64,000 nt of DNA. Source: Roseiarcus sp963717215 (GTDB lineage: Bacteria; Pseudomonadota; Alphaproteobacteria; Rhizobiales; Beijerinckiaceae). Each line of letters opens with the position of its first letter. The first letter of the stretch is position 1. Below the pieces are notes generated by a model. It did not search any database, had not been told where the DNA came from, and was given only the letters and a program-made list of their open reading frames with translations. The stretch lies in contig CAVQVS010000006.1 of NCBI GenBank assembly GCA_963717215.1, positions 1,054,001-1,118,000 on the forward strand, written 5' to 3'. Both the position numbers and the translations under genes were made by a program. Positions 9,244 to 18,236 of this stretch are shown here, in pieces.

Positions 9244-10449
9244 TCATTCGATGATTCCACGAGCAAACCCATCGAAAGCCGGCAACCGAAATATATCGAC
9301 GCCGTCCCATTGCAACGTATCGTCACGGCCCACATTGAAACGAAGGTACGGGGCAATCTTGCCAGGCCAATCCAGATGAACCACCCAGTCGCGATAGCTG
9401 TCGGCCATAAACGCAGTATAAGTGTGATACCTGAAAACAACTTCGCCATCGACCTCGACGCCGGCAAAAATCTCGTTGTCTCGACCTCGCGCGCGGAACT
9501 TGGCCCGACACAAGTACCTGCCCGAAGAAACGTCCAGCGGGGTCTTCAAGGTGCGGCTTCCGTTTTCCGAACGTTGAAACATGTCCGCCGTGAGAGTGGC
9601 TACCGGTATCGGAGAGGCGTCGCTGAAATACGGACTGTCCCCCGTCTTTTCTTGGGGAACAAAGAGAATATTGGCAACTCCACCTTGTCGTTCGAAATCC
9701 CCCTGGGCCCGTATTTGCCTGTAGCTAGCCAGATCGACCGCGCGATAGCCGGCCTCGGTAAGGAGCGCGTGGCATCGCATGTCTTCGGGCGATTGCTCGA
9801 GCACGAGGACCGGCCGTACTTCGGCGAGCAGCCTTTTCATGCCCTGCAGGGCGTCAAATTCTGCGCCCTCGATATCCATTTTGATGAAACTCGGACGAAA
9901 ATCTCCCGCTGAAGCAAGGTCATCGAGGGCAATCGTTCGGACCGTCATACCCCCGCCGGAGCCCTCCTGGACATGGTCGTTCAGATGATCCCCGGGAGCC
10001 ATGTTCACCAGTTCTCCGCTTCGACGCCAAACCGCCTTGTGAAACAGGGTCACATTGTGGCAGCCAGCGTTCACTAGATTATAGTGTGTCTTGTCGACGA
10101 TTCGTGGGCTCGCCTCGAACGCGAGCACGATCCCACGAGGGCCGACGAGGCGCGACATCATCAAGGCCAAACCGCCGGCATTCGAGCCGACGTCGAAAAC
10201 GACATCACCCGGCCGGCAGTAGTCACGGATCGCCAGGGCGACGGTAGGTTCCCAAAAGCTGGGCTTCCACCAGTCCGTCAACGGGAACGTCTGGGATTCA
10301 TTCGCCGACGCCAATACAGGGGGAATGAAATTCTTGTCGTCGCCTTGAGCTCGCAATTCACCCATTTGAGCGCGCAGAACAGCGAGATCGCTCGAGAGGC
10401 CCTCGTTGCCCAAAATACGCCTCAAGTGCGCCATGATCTTCCGCCTCAT
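9244..10449 (-). CDS. FkbM family methyltransferase with an extra C-terminal domain
   Basis: Protein of 401 residues. Residues about 83-95 carry the SAM motif VVFDVGSNAGGLA, and residues 189-200 the FkbM hallmark IKMDIEGAEFDA. The methyltransferase domain ends near residue 260. The last 110 residues (about 290-401) are rich in short hydrophobic/aromatic alternation (YLCRAKFRARGRDNEI, VVFRYHTYTAFMADSY), suggesting a beta-sandwich that could bind carbohydrate; this is inference. The ATG at 10449 is used; MAHL at 10434 is an alternative. Expected role: O-methylation of a sugar in the glycan made by the locus. Confidence 0.85.
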   Translation of the reverse strand: MRRKIMAHLRRILGNEGLSSDLAVLRAQMGELRAQGDDKNFIPPVLASANESQTFPLTDWWKPSFWEPTVALAIRDYCRPGDVVFDVGSNAGGLALMMSRLVGPRGIVLAFEASPRIVDKTHYNLVNAGCHNVTLFHKAVWRRSGELVNMAPGDHLNDHVQEGSGGGMTVRTIALDDLASAGDFRPSFIKMDIEGAEFDALQGMKRLLAEVRPVLVLEQSPEDMRCHALLTEAGYRAVDLASYRQIRAQGDFERQGGVANILFVPQEKTGDSPYFSDASPIPVATLTADMFQRSENGSRTLKTPLDVSSGRYLCRAKFRARGRDNEIFAGVEVDGEVVFRYHTYTAFMADSYRDWVVHLDWPGKIAPYLRFNVGRDDTLQWDGVDIFRLPAFDGFARGIIE

Positions 10450-10742
10450 AAATCAACGAACCTCTCGTCAGCCTGCGGCCTCATGACTCTCACGCCGCTC
10501 GAGGCGGGTCGTGCAGCATCCACACTTCGATCCTCGGCGCAGTTGCCTGTCCTTAGCACTGGCCAGACACGGCTACCAGAACGACGAAAAGGGGGATCTC
10601 TCGAAGGAAAAAGCTCGCGCAAAAGGGGGACGCGCTTCGTAACGCCGAGCCCGAATCGCTCGCATGCGAATCGATGAGCCGCTTTTCGTTTACCGGCGGA
10701 CGCCTCTTCCGCGACCGACAATCGGGGCTGGGCCAGGGAGCG

Positions 10743-11633
10743 TCAATTTTCAGAACGGACCGGCCTGGCGCTTTTGGCGATATCGTCCAGCAATCCGGGT
10801 TTCCGGTTCGTCTGCGATTTTCTGCTTCGCGTTTCGAGGTACTCCCCAACGGAGCGGGGGGTTTCGACCTCGTACCCAAGCAATCTTCGCAACGCCGGGT
10901 CGTCGGTAAATTCTTCGCCCAAAAAGGCCGGCAAATCAATCTGCTGCCGCAGGATCGGGGCCGTATAGACGTGATTGACGGCCCGGCGATCCAACGCCGT
11001 TCGATTGATGGAACCGGTATGATAAGTCATGCAGTCGAGGACAATATAGGCTCCGCGCGGGGCCGTGATTTGCACCGCCGCGTTTTCGATAAAATGAGGC
11101 GACGGAAAGGCTTCCTGCTTGTGGCTGGCGGGAAGCGCGAGCGTGGCCCCGTTGTCGTGGGTGAATGCATCGACGCAGAAGAGCGCGTTGATCGCCAGCG
11201 GCCGTGAAAACACCACGTGCTGGTAGGGCAGATCGCGGTGCCAGGCCCCCTGATTGTAGACTTTGGCGCCGGCCGGATTGATCACGCCGTTCTGCTGCTG
11301 CAGCACGTGATATTCCCCGATCAGATGCGACGCGATTTCGAGAATACGGCTGTTCAGCGCGAGCTTCAGCAGGCGCCGATCGCGGGCGAAGGCGACCCGG
11401 ACTGTGTTGTGTTCGTCGATGGCGAACAGCGCGTCGCGTCCTCCTGCCGCATGTTCCGAGGCCTCGCGGGCGGTCTCGAAAGCCTCCGCGAAAGCGTCAA
11501 CTTCGGACGCCTCATAGCCTCCATCGACGACAGCGTAGCCAACCGTGCGAATCGCTTCTACGGCCCTCTCCACCGCGGTTTCTGCGCGAATGCGATGATG
11601 AACGCCGTAGCTCCCCTGGATGTTGAACGACAT
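10743..11633 (-). CDS. Phytanoyl-CoA dioxygenase (PhyH) family hydroxylase
   Basis: Fe(II)/2-oxoglutarate-dependent oxygenase of 296 residues. The metal triad is visible: His132 and Asp134 in WHRDLPYQH and the distal His near 205 in MTYHTGSIN, followed by Arg211, which could bind 2-oxoglutarate. The double-stranded beta-helix segments (NALFCVDAFTHDNGATLALPASHK) fit the family. PhyH proteins in glycan and natural-product clusters hydroxylate a sugar, lipid or amino acid; the substrate here is unknown. The start lies 10 bases after the stop of the upstream methyltransferase on the same strand, so it ends a four-gene leftward operon. Confidence 0.85.
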   Translation of the reverse strand: MSFNIQGSYGVHHRIRAETAVERAVEAIRTVGYAVVDGGYEASEVDAFAEAFETAREASEHAAGGRDALFAIDEHNTVRVAFARDRRLLKLALNSRILEIASHLIGEYHVLQQQNGVINPAGAKVYNQGAWHRDLPYQHVVFSRPLAINALFCVDAFTHDNGATLALPASHKQEAFPSPHFIENAAVQITAPRGAYIVLDCMTYHTGSINRTALDRRAVNHVYTAPILRQQIDLPAFLGEEFTDDPALRRLLGYEVETPRSVGEYLETRSRKSQTNRKPGLLDDIAKSARPVRSEN

Positions 11634-11643
11634 GAGCGTTCCT

Positions 11644-12846
11644 TCAAAATCGGATCGAGGCGGGCAATACCACCGGATGACCGCCGTCAGCGCGGATGCG
11701 GGCGGCGACCGCCTCCTGCGCGGCGGGGTGCACGGCGACGAGGGTCAGCCAGCCGCCTGAATGAACAGCCGATCCATAGCCGACAACGGGACCGAGTCGC
11801 CAGGCCTCGGCAGGATCGTCAACGACCAAGCGCTCCACGCGCTCCCATGCGCGCGGCGCATAGCCTCTCAGAAGAGCCGCCATCTGCGCCGCGCCGAACG
11901 CCTGAACTGGTCGTGAGACATCGGCGAGGTCCGCGCTCCATGCTCCATCGAGTCCGCGCCAGGCGTCGAGATAAGATCCAAAATCGCCCGAAGACCCAAT
12001 GGCGATCCGGCCCGGCGCCGCCGCGCTCTTCTCGAAAACGAAAAGCTGGAAGCCAAACGACGCTCCGCCGAGGAGACGCCACGTCACGATATCCAGGCCT
12101 GCTCGCTCGGCAAAACGGGCCATCGCGGCCGGGGTGATCGTCCACAGGTGATCGAAGAAGAGCAACTCGATGTTGGCGGGGCAGGCCGCCGGACAGACGA
12201 CCACGATGCGGCCGTCGGTTCGCAGCCGGTCCCCGAGGTCGCGCAAGAATGCGGTGGGATCGGCGGAGTGCTCGATCGTGTTCACCGAGGCGATGGCGTC
12301 AAACGCTTCCCATTCAGCTCCCGCCGTCGCGAGCGTGCCGCGCACCATGGTCAGCCGGCCGTCCAGGTCGACGACCGGCGATGGCAATGCAGGGTCGACT
12401 CCCGAAAATTGGGTTTCGCAGCTCAGACCCGACAACGCGCGCAACATCGTTCCCGAACCGCAGCCGACATCGAGAAAGCGTCGACAATTGTCCATTCCGC
12501 CGATCGCTTCCGCTACGATTGCGGCATAGGCCCGCCCACGCGCCTCATCCGCCAACCCCGCGCGCGTGGGAAGTGAATAGTCGGTCGCGTAGATCTTCTG
12601 GACTTCGGTGTCCGTCAATCGGATCCGATGGCGCACCAGGCCACACTCACGGCAGCAGATCTTGTCCAGCGACCGCTGCACAAGCCGGCCGTCGCTCACG
12701 ACGGAACGATCTGTGACAGGAATGGGCAGCCCGACCGCGTCGGGAGCGCCGCACGCGGGACACGGTCCGGCGGCCTCCACCGACGCGACGCCGCCTCGGC
12801 CGCCGGCGGCATGCGCGATTTGGAATCCGGAGCCGGCCGCCATCAT
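11644..12846 (-). CDS. Class I SAM methyltransferase with N-terminal zinc ribbon
   Basis: Protein of 400 residues. A zinc-ribbon-like pair precedes the catalytic domain: CPAC (Cys29/Cys32) and CCREC (Cys64-Cys68). The SAM motif RRFLDVGCGSGTML spans residues about 122-135, with a following VDPALPSP acidic loop and ASVNTIEHSADPTAFLRDL post-motif. The C-terminal 120 residues are unassigned. It resembles methyltransferases of the Methyltransf_23 group found in polysaccharide loci. Its start overlaps the stop of the upstream methyltransferase (ATGA), which implies translational coupling. Acceptor unknown. Confidence 0.8.
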   Translation of the reverse strand: MMAAGSGFQIAHAAGGRGGVASVEAAGPCPACGAPDAVGLPIPVTDRSVVSDGRLVQRSLDKICCRECGLVRHRIRLTDTEVQKIYATDYSLPTRAGLADEARGRAYAAIVAEAIGGMDNCRRFLDVGCGSGTMLRALSGLSCETQFSGVDPALPSPVVDLDGRLTMVRGTLATAGAEWEAFDAIASVNTIEHSADPTAFLRDLGDRLRTDGRIVVVCPAACPANIELLFFDHLWTITPAAMARFAERAGLDIVTWRLLGGASFGFQLFVFEKSAAAPGRIAIGSSGDFGSYLDAWRGLDGAWSADLADVSRPVQAFGAAQMAALLRGYAPRAWERVERLVVDDPAEAWRLGPVVGYGSAVHSGGWLTLVAVHPAAQEAVAARIRADGGHPVVLPASIRF

Positions 12847-13883
12847 CGTTCCGGCTCGAAAATGCCGATCAGCTTGTAGGCAAGGCCAAGCTTTCGAAGC
12901 CAGGCGGCGCTCAAGGCGGCGTCATGATCCATTTCGCCGTGACTGGCCTGATTCGGACGTAGTCTCGCTAGCGCCGCTTGTCGCGCGTGCGCCGAGAACT
13001 GGGCGATTCGATCGACCTCGCTGACAACCGTTTCGACCAAAACAGCGCGGTAACCCGCGCGCGCCATCAGATCGGGCAGGCTGCGTGGCGTGAAATAGCT
13101 CCAGTGCCCTGGGCAGACCACGGAGCTGCCGGCGCCTTCCAACTGAACCAGCAGGCTATCCCAATTGGGAACCTGGACAAACAGCCGTCCTCCAGGGGCG
13201 AGATGGTCCCGGACGATCCGCAAAAAACCATGAGGATTGGCGAAATGTTCGAGTACGTCGAGCATTGCGACCGCATCGAAACTGTGGCGGCCGTCCGGGA
13301 GATCCTGCGGAAAATAGCCCTCGACGACCTGCCTGGCGCGTCCCCGCGCGACCGCGGCAGCGGCTGAACCTGGCTCGATCCCGAGGGCATCCCACCCCCT
13401 GATCGCCGCTTCGGCCAGAAAAACCCCGGTTCCGCAGCCGATTTCGCACATCGTGCCGGTGCGCGTCATCGTCTCTCCGAGACGATCGAGATAGTAGCGC
13501 GCCCGCGCTGTCTCGAGTTCGAGATACGGACCCGAGCACCGCAACTGCATCGCTTCGATATCGAGATCCGAAGCGCGATACCGCGCGGCGTCGGCTGCTT
13601 CGTCCATAACCTGCCTCGAATAGGTCAGGTCGCAATCCGGACATGAGACCAGGCCGATGCCATGCGCCCTTAGCAACGTCTGCGTCGGGGCGGCGGCGCC
13701 ACAGTTCGGACAATGGCGGTCGCGATATGCGCCTTTCACACCGCCAGCCTCAGGGGTGGCAAGTTGAGCGACAGCCTTCGCTTCAGCGGCGCGAAATCGG
13801 GCGTATCCTTCGGCCAAGCGCTGGCGCATGCCCGGGATCAGAGCTGCATCGAAGGCGTCGCGCGGATCATTCAAAACCGTCAT
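12843..13883 (-). CDS. Class I SAM methyltransferase with N-terminal zinc ribbon (second copy)
   Basis: Protein of 346 residues, built like its downstream neighbour: a zinc ribbon CPNC (Cys58/61) and CPDC (Cys81/84), then a SAM domain with MCEIGCGTGVFLAEA (about 145-159), IEPGSAAAA and AMLDVLEHFANPHGFLR. The start chosen is the ATG at 13883 because it overlaps the TGA of the upstream glycosyltransferase (ATGA), although the frame is open to 13952. The two ribbon methyltransferases are divergent paralogues, so they probably methylate different positions or residues of the same glycan. Confidence 0.85.
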   Translation of the reverse strand: MTVLNDPRDAFDAALIPGMRQRLAEGYARFRAAEAKAVAQLATPEAGGVKGAYRDRHCPNCGAAAPTQTLLRAHGIGLVSCPDCDLTYSRQVMDEAADAARYRASDLDIEAMQLRCSGPYLELETARARYYLDRLGETMTRTGTMCEIGCGTGVFLAEAAIRGWDALGIEPGSAAAAVARGRARQVVEGYFPQDLPDGRHSFDAVAMLDVLEHFANPHGFLRIVRDHLAPGGRLFVQVPNWDSLLVQLEGAGSSVVCPGHWSYFTPRSLPDLMARAGYRAVLVETVVSEVDRIAQFSAHARQAALARLRPNQASHGEMDHDAALSAAWLRKLGLAYKLIGIFEPER

Positions 13884-15457
13884 CTGGCGCTTCTTGCATC
13901 GGCGAGGGATCGCAACGCGGTCAGACCACGCCCCATTGGCGAACGCTTCCAACGCACCGCCCGTACTGCTCTGGCGATTTCCGCGTCAATCTCATTCGCA
14001 AACGAGCTCGCATCGCTCATCCTCGAAGCCAATTCGCGGGCGCGTTGGCAGGCCGCGGAATAGGCGGACGGATCTTGCAAAAGCCGCACTGTCGCTTGCG
14101 AGAAGGCGTTCCAGTCGCGCATGACCAACGCCCCGTCACGCTGCAAATCGATGGCCGGCATTTCCTCGCTGTGGAGGGTCACGACCGGCTTTCCCTTCGC
14201 GATCATCTCTCGGCAAGATTCGCCGCCCGTGACCGGCCACGTGTCGAGCAGTACATCGAGAAAATGGCCCCAGACGTGGCCGGGTACGAAGCGCGCTTCG
14301 ATATGCATCCGTGCGCCAACGGGGCTCCTGGCGATGAAGTCCTCGATTGCGGCTTTGTCGCCCGTTCCCCCAATAACAAACGCCGCATCTAGGCAGTGGA
14401 TCAGAACTTGTTCAACAGCCTTCAGATAAGGTTCCGTGACCTTGGCCAGGCGACTGTAACTGCCGATCAGACGCAAACCCTGAGGCAAGTTCGCCAGCTC
14501 GGCCGCGATCTCCTCCTTGTTGACCGACGAAGTGAGCGCGGCAAGATCCCATGGCGGATTGAACTTGAGCATTTTCGCCCTGCCCCAGCCAGCAATCTTG
14601 CTGTCGAAGCCGAAGCTATTGAAGACGGCGTCGAGGTTCTGGGTCGGCCACGCCGGCATTCCCGCCTGCAGAAAGATCTGCACCGGGGCGAGACGGCGTG
14701 AGAACAGGGCCGTCGGGACGGCGTTGTTCATGTCGGAAATCACCACTGTCGGCTGATCGCGGACCGCTTGAGCCTCGACGGCAAAAATCGTCTGCTCCGG
14801 AGTCTCCCCGCCCAGCTCATGAAAGACACCCCCCTCCCTCTTTATGAAATTGCGGAACGCAGGGTCGGAGAAGCGCCAGCCGTAGACGTAGAGCTCATGG
14901 CCGGCGGCGCGCAATGCCGGAGCGACTTCGCGCAAGCCGACACTCATTGGACTGTTGCTTTCGGCGTACATCGCCAACCAGGCGACGCGATGGGGTCCGG
15001 ATCGAGTCAGCGGTGGCAGATCCCGCAGAGGCGCCGTTCTTGTGAAGCACAACGACGCAGCACGCATCGGGCCGAGCAGTTCTCGGCTCTGCCGGGTGCT
15101 TGATTGCTCAAAACACCAGGTGATGAAAAACAAAAAATCGAGCAACTCGCAAATGAGGTCGATATCTGGAGATTGTGCATCCGTACAGCGGCTGATTGCC
15201 GTGATCAGGGGTTCGCGAAGGGCCCAGCCGCGAGGATCCCATTTCCAGTAATAATAGGAGAAGCCGTGCCTCAGCGCAGCCCGATAGGTCTCGAGACTGA
15301 TCTCATCCGCGGGCTCGGCGCGCAGCAAGGCGACCAGGCTGCCGGCAAAGACCTCATGATTCTCTGCTGCCAATTCGCCACCCAGACTTGTAAGCGTTGA
15401 AATCGCGTCGTCGCTTATTATGGACACCCTATCCTCGTCTCTGGCGGCCGGGCGCAA
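13880..15457 (-). CDS. GT41-like (SPINDLY/O-GlcNAc transferase-type) glycosyltransferase
   Basis: Protein of 525 residues. The C-terminal half has the GT41-like signature: VQIFLQAGMPAWPTQNLDAVFNSFG, LRLIGSYSRLAKVTEPYLKAV, and the nucleotide-sugar site LDVLLDTWPVTGGESCREM followed by GKPVVTL. TPR repeats are not evident in the N-terminal 170 residues, which are helical and unassigned. GT41-like bacterial enzymes transfer sugars to proteins or are used in glycan synthesis; either is possible here. Translation may begin at TTG 15457 or GTG 15427; the latter removes an Arg-rich leader. First gene of a leftward operon with two coupled methyltransferases and a PhyH gene. Confidence 0.75.
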   Translation of the reverse strand: MRPAARDEDRVSIISDDAISTLTSLGGELAAENHEVFAGSLVALLRAEPADEISLETYRAALRHGFSYYYWKWDPRGWALREPLITAISRCTDAQSPDIDLICELLDFLFFITWCFEQSSTRQSRELLGPMRAASLCFTRTAPLRDLPPLTRSGPHRVAWLAMYAESNSPMSVGLREVAPALRAAGHELYVYGWRFSDPAFRNFIKREGGVFHELGGETPEQTIFAVEAQAVRDQPTVVISDMNNAVPTALFSRRLAPVQIFLQAGMPAWPTQNLDAVFNSFGFDSKIAGWGRAKMLKFNPPWDLAALTSSVNKEEIAAELANLPQGLRLIGSYSRLAKVTEPYLKAVEQVLIHCLDAAFVIGGTGDKAAIEDFIARSPVGARMHIEARFVPGHVWGHFLDVLLDTWPVTGGESCREMIAKGKPVVTLHSEEMPAIDLQRDGALVMRDWNAFSQATVRLLQDPSAYSAACQRARELASRMSDASSFANEIDAEIARAVRAVRWKRSPMGRGLTALRSLADARSAR

Positions 15458-15650
15458 TCGACCCTATGGCGGATTCTCCTGGGCTGACTTCGTATCTCAC
15501 TCCGGTGGCGGCTTACGCCTCCCAAGGCTCCGGCGCTTCTCGCGTGCTCGATTGCCCCAAGCGCCAGAGCATGAAACGACACCATTTGCATTCATGCGTC
15601 CGAGCAACGATTCAAAGACCGCCGAGCTCCCATTCCGTCTGTAAGCGCCG
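15458..15650. other. Intergenic region with a possible decayed copy of glycosyltransferase sequence
   Basis: Bases about 15535-15580 (minus strand) resemble bases about 15080-15130 inside the adjacent GT41-like gene. Read on the minus strand, TTTCATGCTCTGGCGCTTGG here parallels TTCATCACCTGGTGTTTTGA in the gene, and GCAATCGAGCACGCG parallels GCAATCAAGCACCCG. By eye about three quarters of some 40 positions agree. No frame stays open. It may be the end of a lost paralogue; the match is short. Confidence 0.3.
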
Positions 15651-16817
15651 TTGAGGATCCCATTGCCAAACCAGAATTCGAACAAGATCCCGTTTGGGCG
15701 TCCTGTGATTGTCGGAAACGAACTCGAGTATATCACTCAGGCAATTCGGGGAGGCACGATCGCTGGGGGCGGCCCTTTCATGAAGCGATGCGAATCCTGG
15801 CTGCAGCAGAATCTGTCGGCCCGCCGCGCCCTCCTAACACATTCGTGCACTGGCGCGCTCGAGATGGCCGCCATGCTCTCGGACGTCGGACCAGGCGACG
15901 AGATCATCATGCCTTCCTTCACCTTCTCGGCCACGGCGACGGCCTTCGTGCTGCGCGGCGCAACGCCTGTCTTCGTCGATATCAGACCGGACACGCTGAA
16001 CATCGACGAAACGCTGATTGAAGCCGCCATCACATCGCACAGCAGAGCCATTGTGCCAGTCCATTACGCCGGTCTTAGCTGCGAAATGGATACGATCCTG
16101 GCTATCGCCCAAGCTCACCGACTGCTCGTGATCGAAGACGCAGCGCAGGCGCATCTCTCATTCTATAAGGGGCGCGCGCTCGGGACGATCGGCGATCTCG
16201 GCTGCCTTTCCTTCCACGAGACCAAGAATATTATTTCCGGCGAAGGCGGCGCGCTGATTCTGAACAAGGCCCGCTTCATCGAGCGCGCTGAGATCATTCG
16301 AGAAAAAGGTACGGATCGCAGCCGGTTCTTCAGGGGTGAAGTGGACAAATACACTTGGCAGGATATCGGCTCTTCCTATTCTCCCGGAGAGATTGTTTGC
16401 GCGTTCCTCTATGCACAGCTGGAACATGCTGAAAGCATCTGCGCCCGCCGCCGGTCGCTCTACGACCTCTATCGGCAGCAGCTAAAACCTCTTGCTGCGC
16501 AAGGCGACATCGTGATTCCTTCCGTTGGCGGAGAGGCGGCCAATGGTCATATTTTTTGGCTGCTGCTGCCCGACGAGCCAACCCGCGCATCGCTGATCGG
16601 CCACCTGGCGGCCGAAAACATCAACGCAGTGTTCCATTACGTTCCGCTTCATTCGGCTCCTGCGGGACGTCGCTTCGGTCGCGTGTCGGGCGATTTGACG
16701 GTGACGGATTCGGTTAGCAGCCGTTTGCTGCGGCTACCTCTCTACCTCAACCTCAGCGACGACGACGTCATGCGCATCACCGCGGCGATCGGCGCTTTCT
16801 TCGGCCGCTCGCCATGA
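15651..16817 (+). CDS. dTDP-4-amino-4,6-dideoxygalactose transaminase-like (WecE/RffA) DegT family aminotransferase
   Basis: PLP-dependent sugar aminotransferase of 388 residues. Seen: SFTFSATATAFVLRGATPVFVDI (about 89-111), the cofactor-binding EDAAQAH (162-168) and the Schiff-base Lys192 in LSFHETKNIISGEGG. This stretch is characteristic of WecE-type enzymes, which make a 4-amino-4,6-dideoxyhexose from a 4-keto sugar. The following WbqC and PglD-like genes fit synthesis and N-acylation of such an amino sugar. Start is TTG 15651 with no strong ribosome site, so a nearby downstream start is possible. Its stop overlaps the next ATG (ATGA). Confidence 0.85.
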   Translation: MRIPLPNQNSNKIPFGRPVIVGNELEYITQAIRGGTIAGGGPFMKRCESWLQQNLSARRALLTHSCTGALEMAAMLSDVGPGDEIIMPSFTFSATATAFVLRGATPVFVDIRPDTLNIDETLIEAAITSHSRAIVPVHYAGLSCEMDTILAIAQAHRLLVIEDAAQAHLSFYKGRALGTIGDLGCLSFHETKNIISGEGGALILNKARFIERAEIIREKGTDRSRFFRGEVDKYTWQDIGSSYSPGEIVCAFLYAQLEHAESICARRRSLYDLYRQQLKPLAAQGDIVIPSVGGEAANGHIFWLLLPDEPTRASLIGHLAAENINAVFHYVPLHSAPAGRRFGRVSGDLTVTDSVSSRLLRLPLYLNLSDDDVMRITAAIGAFFGRSP

Positions 16818-17554
16818 CCACCGTCTCCCGCCGCGTCGCGATCGTTCAATCCTGCTACATTCCTTGGCGCGGCTATTTCGCCATGATCGAGCAATGCCAG
16901 GCTTTCGTTTTCCTCGACAGCGTGCAATTCACACGGCGGGATTGGCGCACGCGTAACGCCATAAAGACGCCCACAGGGCGGCTGTGGCTGTCGGTTCCCG
17001 TGAAACAGAAGGGGAATTTTCGCGCATCGATCGATGCGATCGAAGTTGCCGATCCGGATTGGAATCAACGGCATCTTCGTAATATCGAGGGAGCGTATCG
17101 TCGCGCGAGCGCCTATGACGCCGTCTTTCCCGCTTTGGCCGAAATGTTTCGCGCCGTCGAGGCGGTCTCTTCGCTATCCGCCTTGAACCAGTCTCTCACA
17201 CGGGCGATCTGTAGTCTCCTGGAAATCAAGACCCCTCTCCTGCGGGATATCGACCTCCTACCGCGCGCTAGGCTAGAAGCGATGGACCCCACAGAACGAT
17301 TGGTTAATTTGACGAAAGCCGCCGAAGGCGACGAATATCTTTCTGGCCCCTCGGCCCGCGACTATCTCGATGAACGCGCTTTTCGGGACGCCGATCTTCG
17401 TGTCGGTTGGATGGATTATTCCGCCTGCATGATTCCCTACCCGCAACTCTGGAACGGGTTCGAGCCCGCCGTTTCTATCGTTGATCCCCTGCTGAATCTG
17501 GGCTGCGCTGCGACCAGCGCAATGATCGCGGACCGGGGCAATGCCGCCGGATGA
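16814..17554 (+). CDS. WbqC family protein
   Basis: Protein of 246 residues with the WbqC N-terminal signature VAIVQSCYIPWRGYFAMI, then FVFLDSVQFTRRDWRTRNAIKTPTG and WLSVPV, and the late GWMDYSACMIPYPQLW. WbqC-like proteins sit beside DegT aminotransferases in O-antigen and other amino-sugar loci and are suspected to act on 4-amino sugars, but the reaction is not well established. Translationally coupled to the aminotransferase (ATGA). The next methyltransferase begins inside its last 14 bases. Confidence 0.9.
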   Translation: MTTVSRRVAIVQSCYIPWRGYFAMIEQCQAFVFLDSVQFTRRDWRTRNAIKTPTGRLWLSVPVKQKGNFRASIDAIEVADPDWNQRHLRNIEGAYRRASAYDAVFPALAEMFRAVEAVSSLSALNQSLTRAICSLLEIKTPLLRDIDLLPRARLEAMDPTERLVNLTKAAEGDEYLSGPSARDYLDERAFRDADLRVGWMDYSACMIPYPQLWNGFEPAVSIVDPLLNLGCAATSAMIADRGNAAG

Positions 17555-18236
17555 GCATGATGCGGCCATGAAGCAGAAACGCGCCGCGGCGATTTTACCG
17601 GCCGTTTCTGCTTATTACGAAGCGGCCCTGCACAAGTTCGGACCCACGGCACGCGGCGTCGACTGGAAAGATGAAGCCACCCACCGCATACGCCATTTCC
17701 AGTTCTTGCAACTCGTCGCCCATGATCCTGACGCCTCCGTTCTCGATCTCGGCTGTGGCTACGGCGACTTTCTCACCGTTTTGCGCGAAGCCGGCCATCG
17801 CGGATTGTATATCGGCTGCGATGTCGCGCCCGGCATGATCGAGGCTGCGAAAGCGTTGCACGGCGCCGGTCCGGATCGGCATTGGCATCTGGGCGCGACG
17901 CCGCCGGAGACTTGCGACTACGCCATCGCCAGCGGAATTCTCAATGTCCGCCGCGGCGCGGATCCCGAGGAGTGGGCAGTCTACGTGACAGACACGATCG
18001 ACTTGCTGGCGAGGAAGAGCCGCCTCGGCTTCGGGGCCAATATGCTCACGCTATCGTCTGACCCGGAGAGGCGACAGCCGGATTTGTTTTATGCCGATCC
18101 TGTCGCCCTGCTAGCCCACTGCCTAATGCGCTATGGGCGGCAGGTTGCATTGTTGCAAGATTACGGATTGTGGGAATTCACACTGCTGGTGCGTCACTCT
18201 TCCCAGACGGCCAAGCCGAAACCGGTCGCGCCGTAA
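17541..18236 (+). CDS. Class I SAM-dependent methyltransferase
   Basis: Protein of 231 residues with SAM motif SVLDLGCGYGDFLTVL (about 65-80), acidic loop GCDVAPGMIEAAK, and a central FGANMLTL in place of the more common post-motif. It belongs to the Methyltransf_25/11-like group; substrate unknown. It overlaps the WbqC gene by 14 bases, and a later ATG at 17568 would remove the overlap. Its 3' end overlaps the convergent propeller gene by 43 bases, which is unusual and suggests one of the two C-termini is shorter or that a small indel affects the area. Confidence 0.8.
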   Translation: MPPDEHDAAMKQKRAAAILPAVSAYYEAALHKFGPTARGVDWKDEATHRIRHFQFLQLVAHDPDASVLDLGCGYGDFLTVLREAGHRGLYIGCDVAPGMIEAAKALHGAGPDRHWHLGATPPETCDYAIASGILNVRRGADPEEWAVYVTDTIDLLARKSRLGFGANMLTLSSDPERRQPDLFYADPVALLAHCLMRYGRQVALLQDYGLWEFTLLVRHSSQTAKPKPVAP

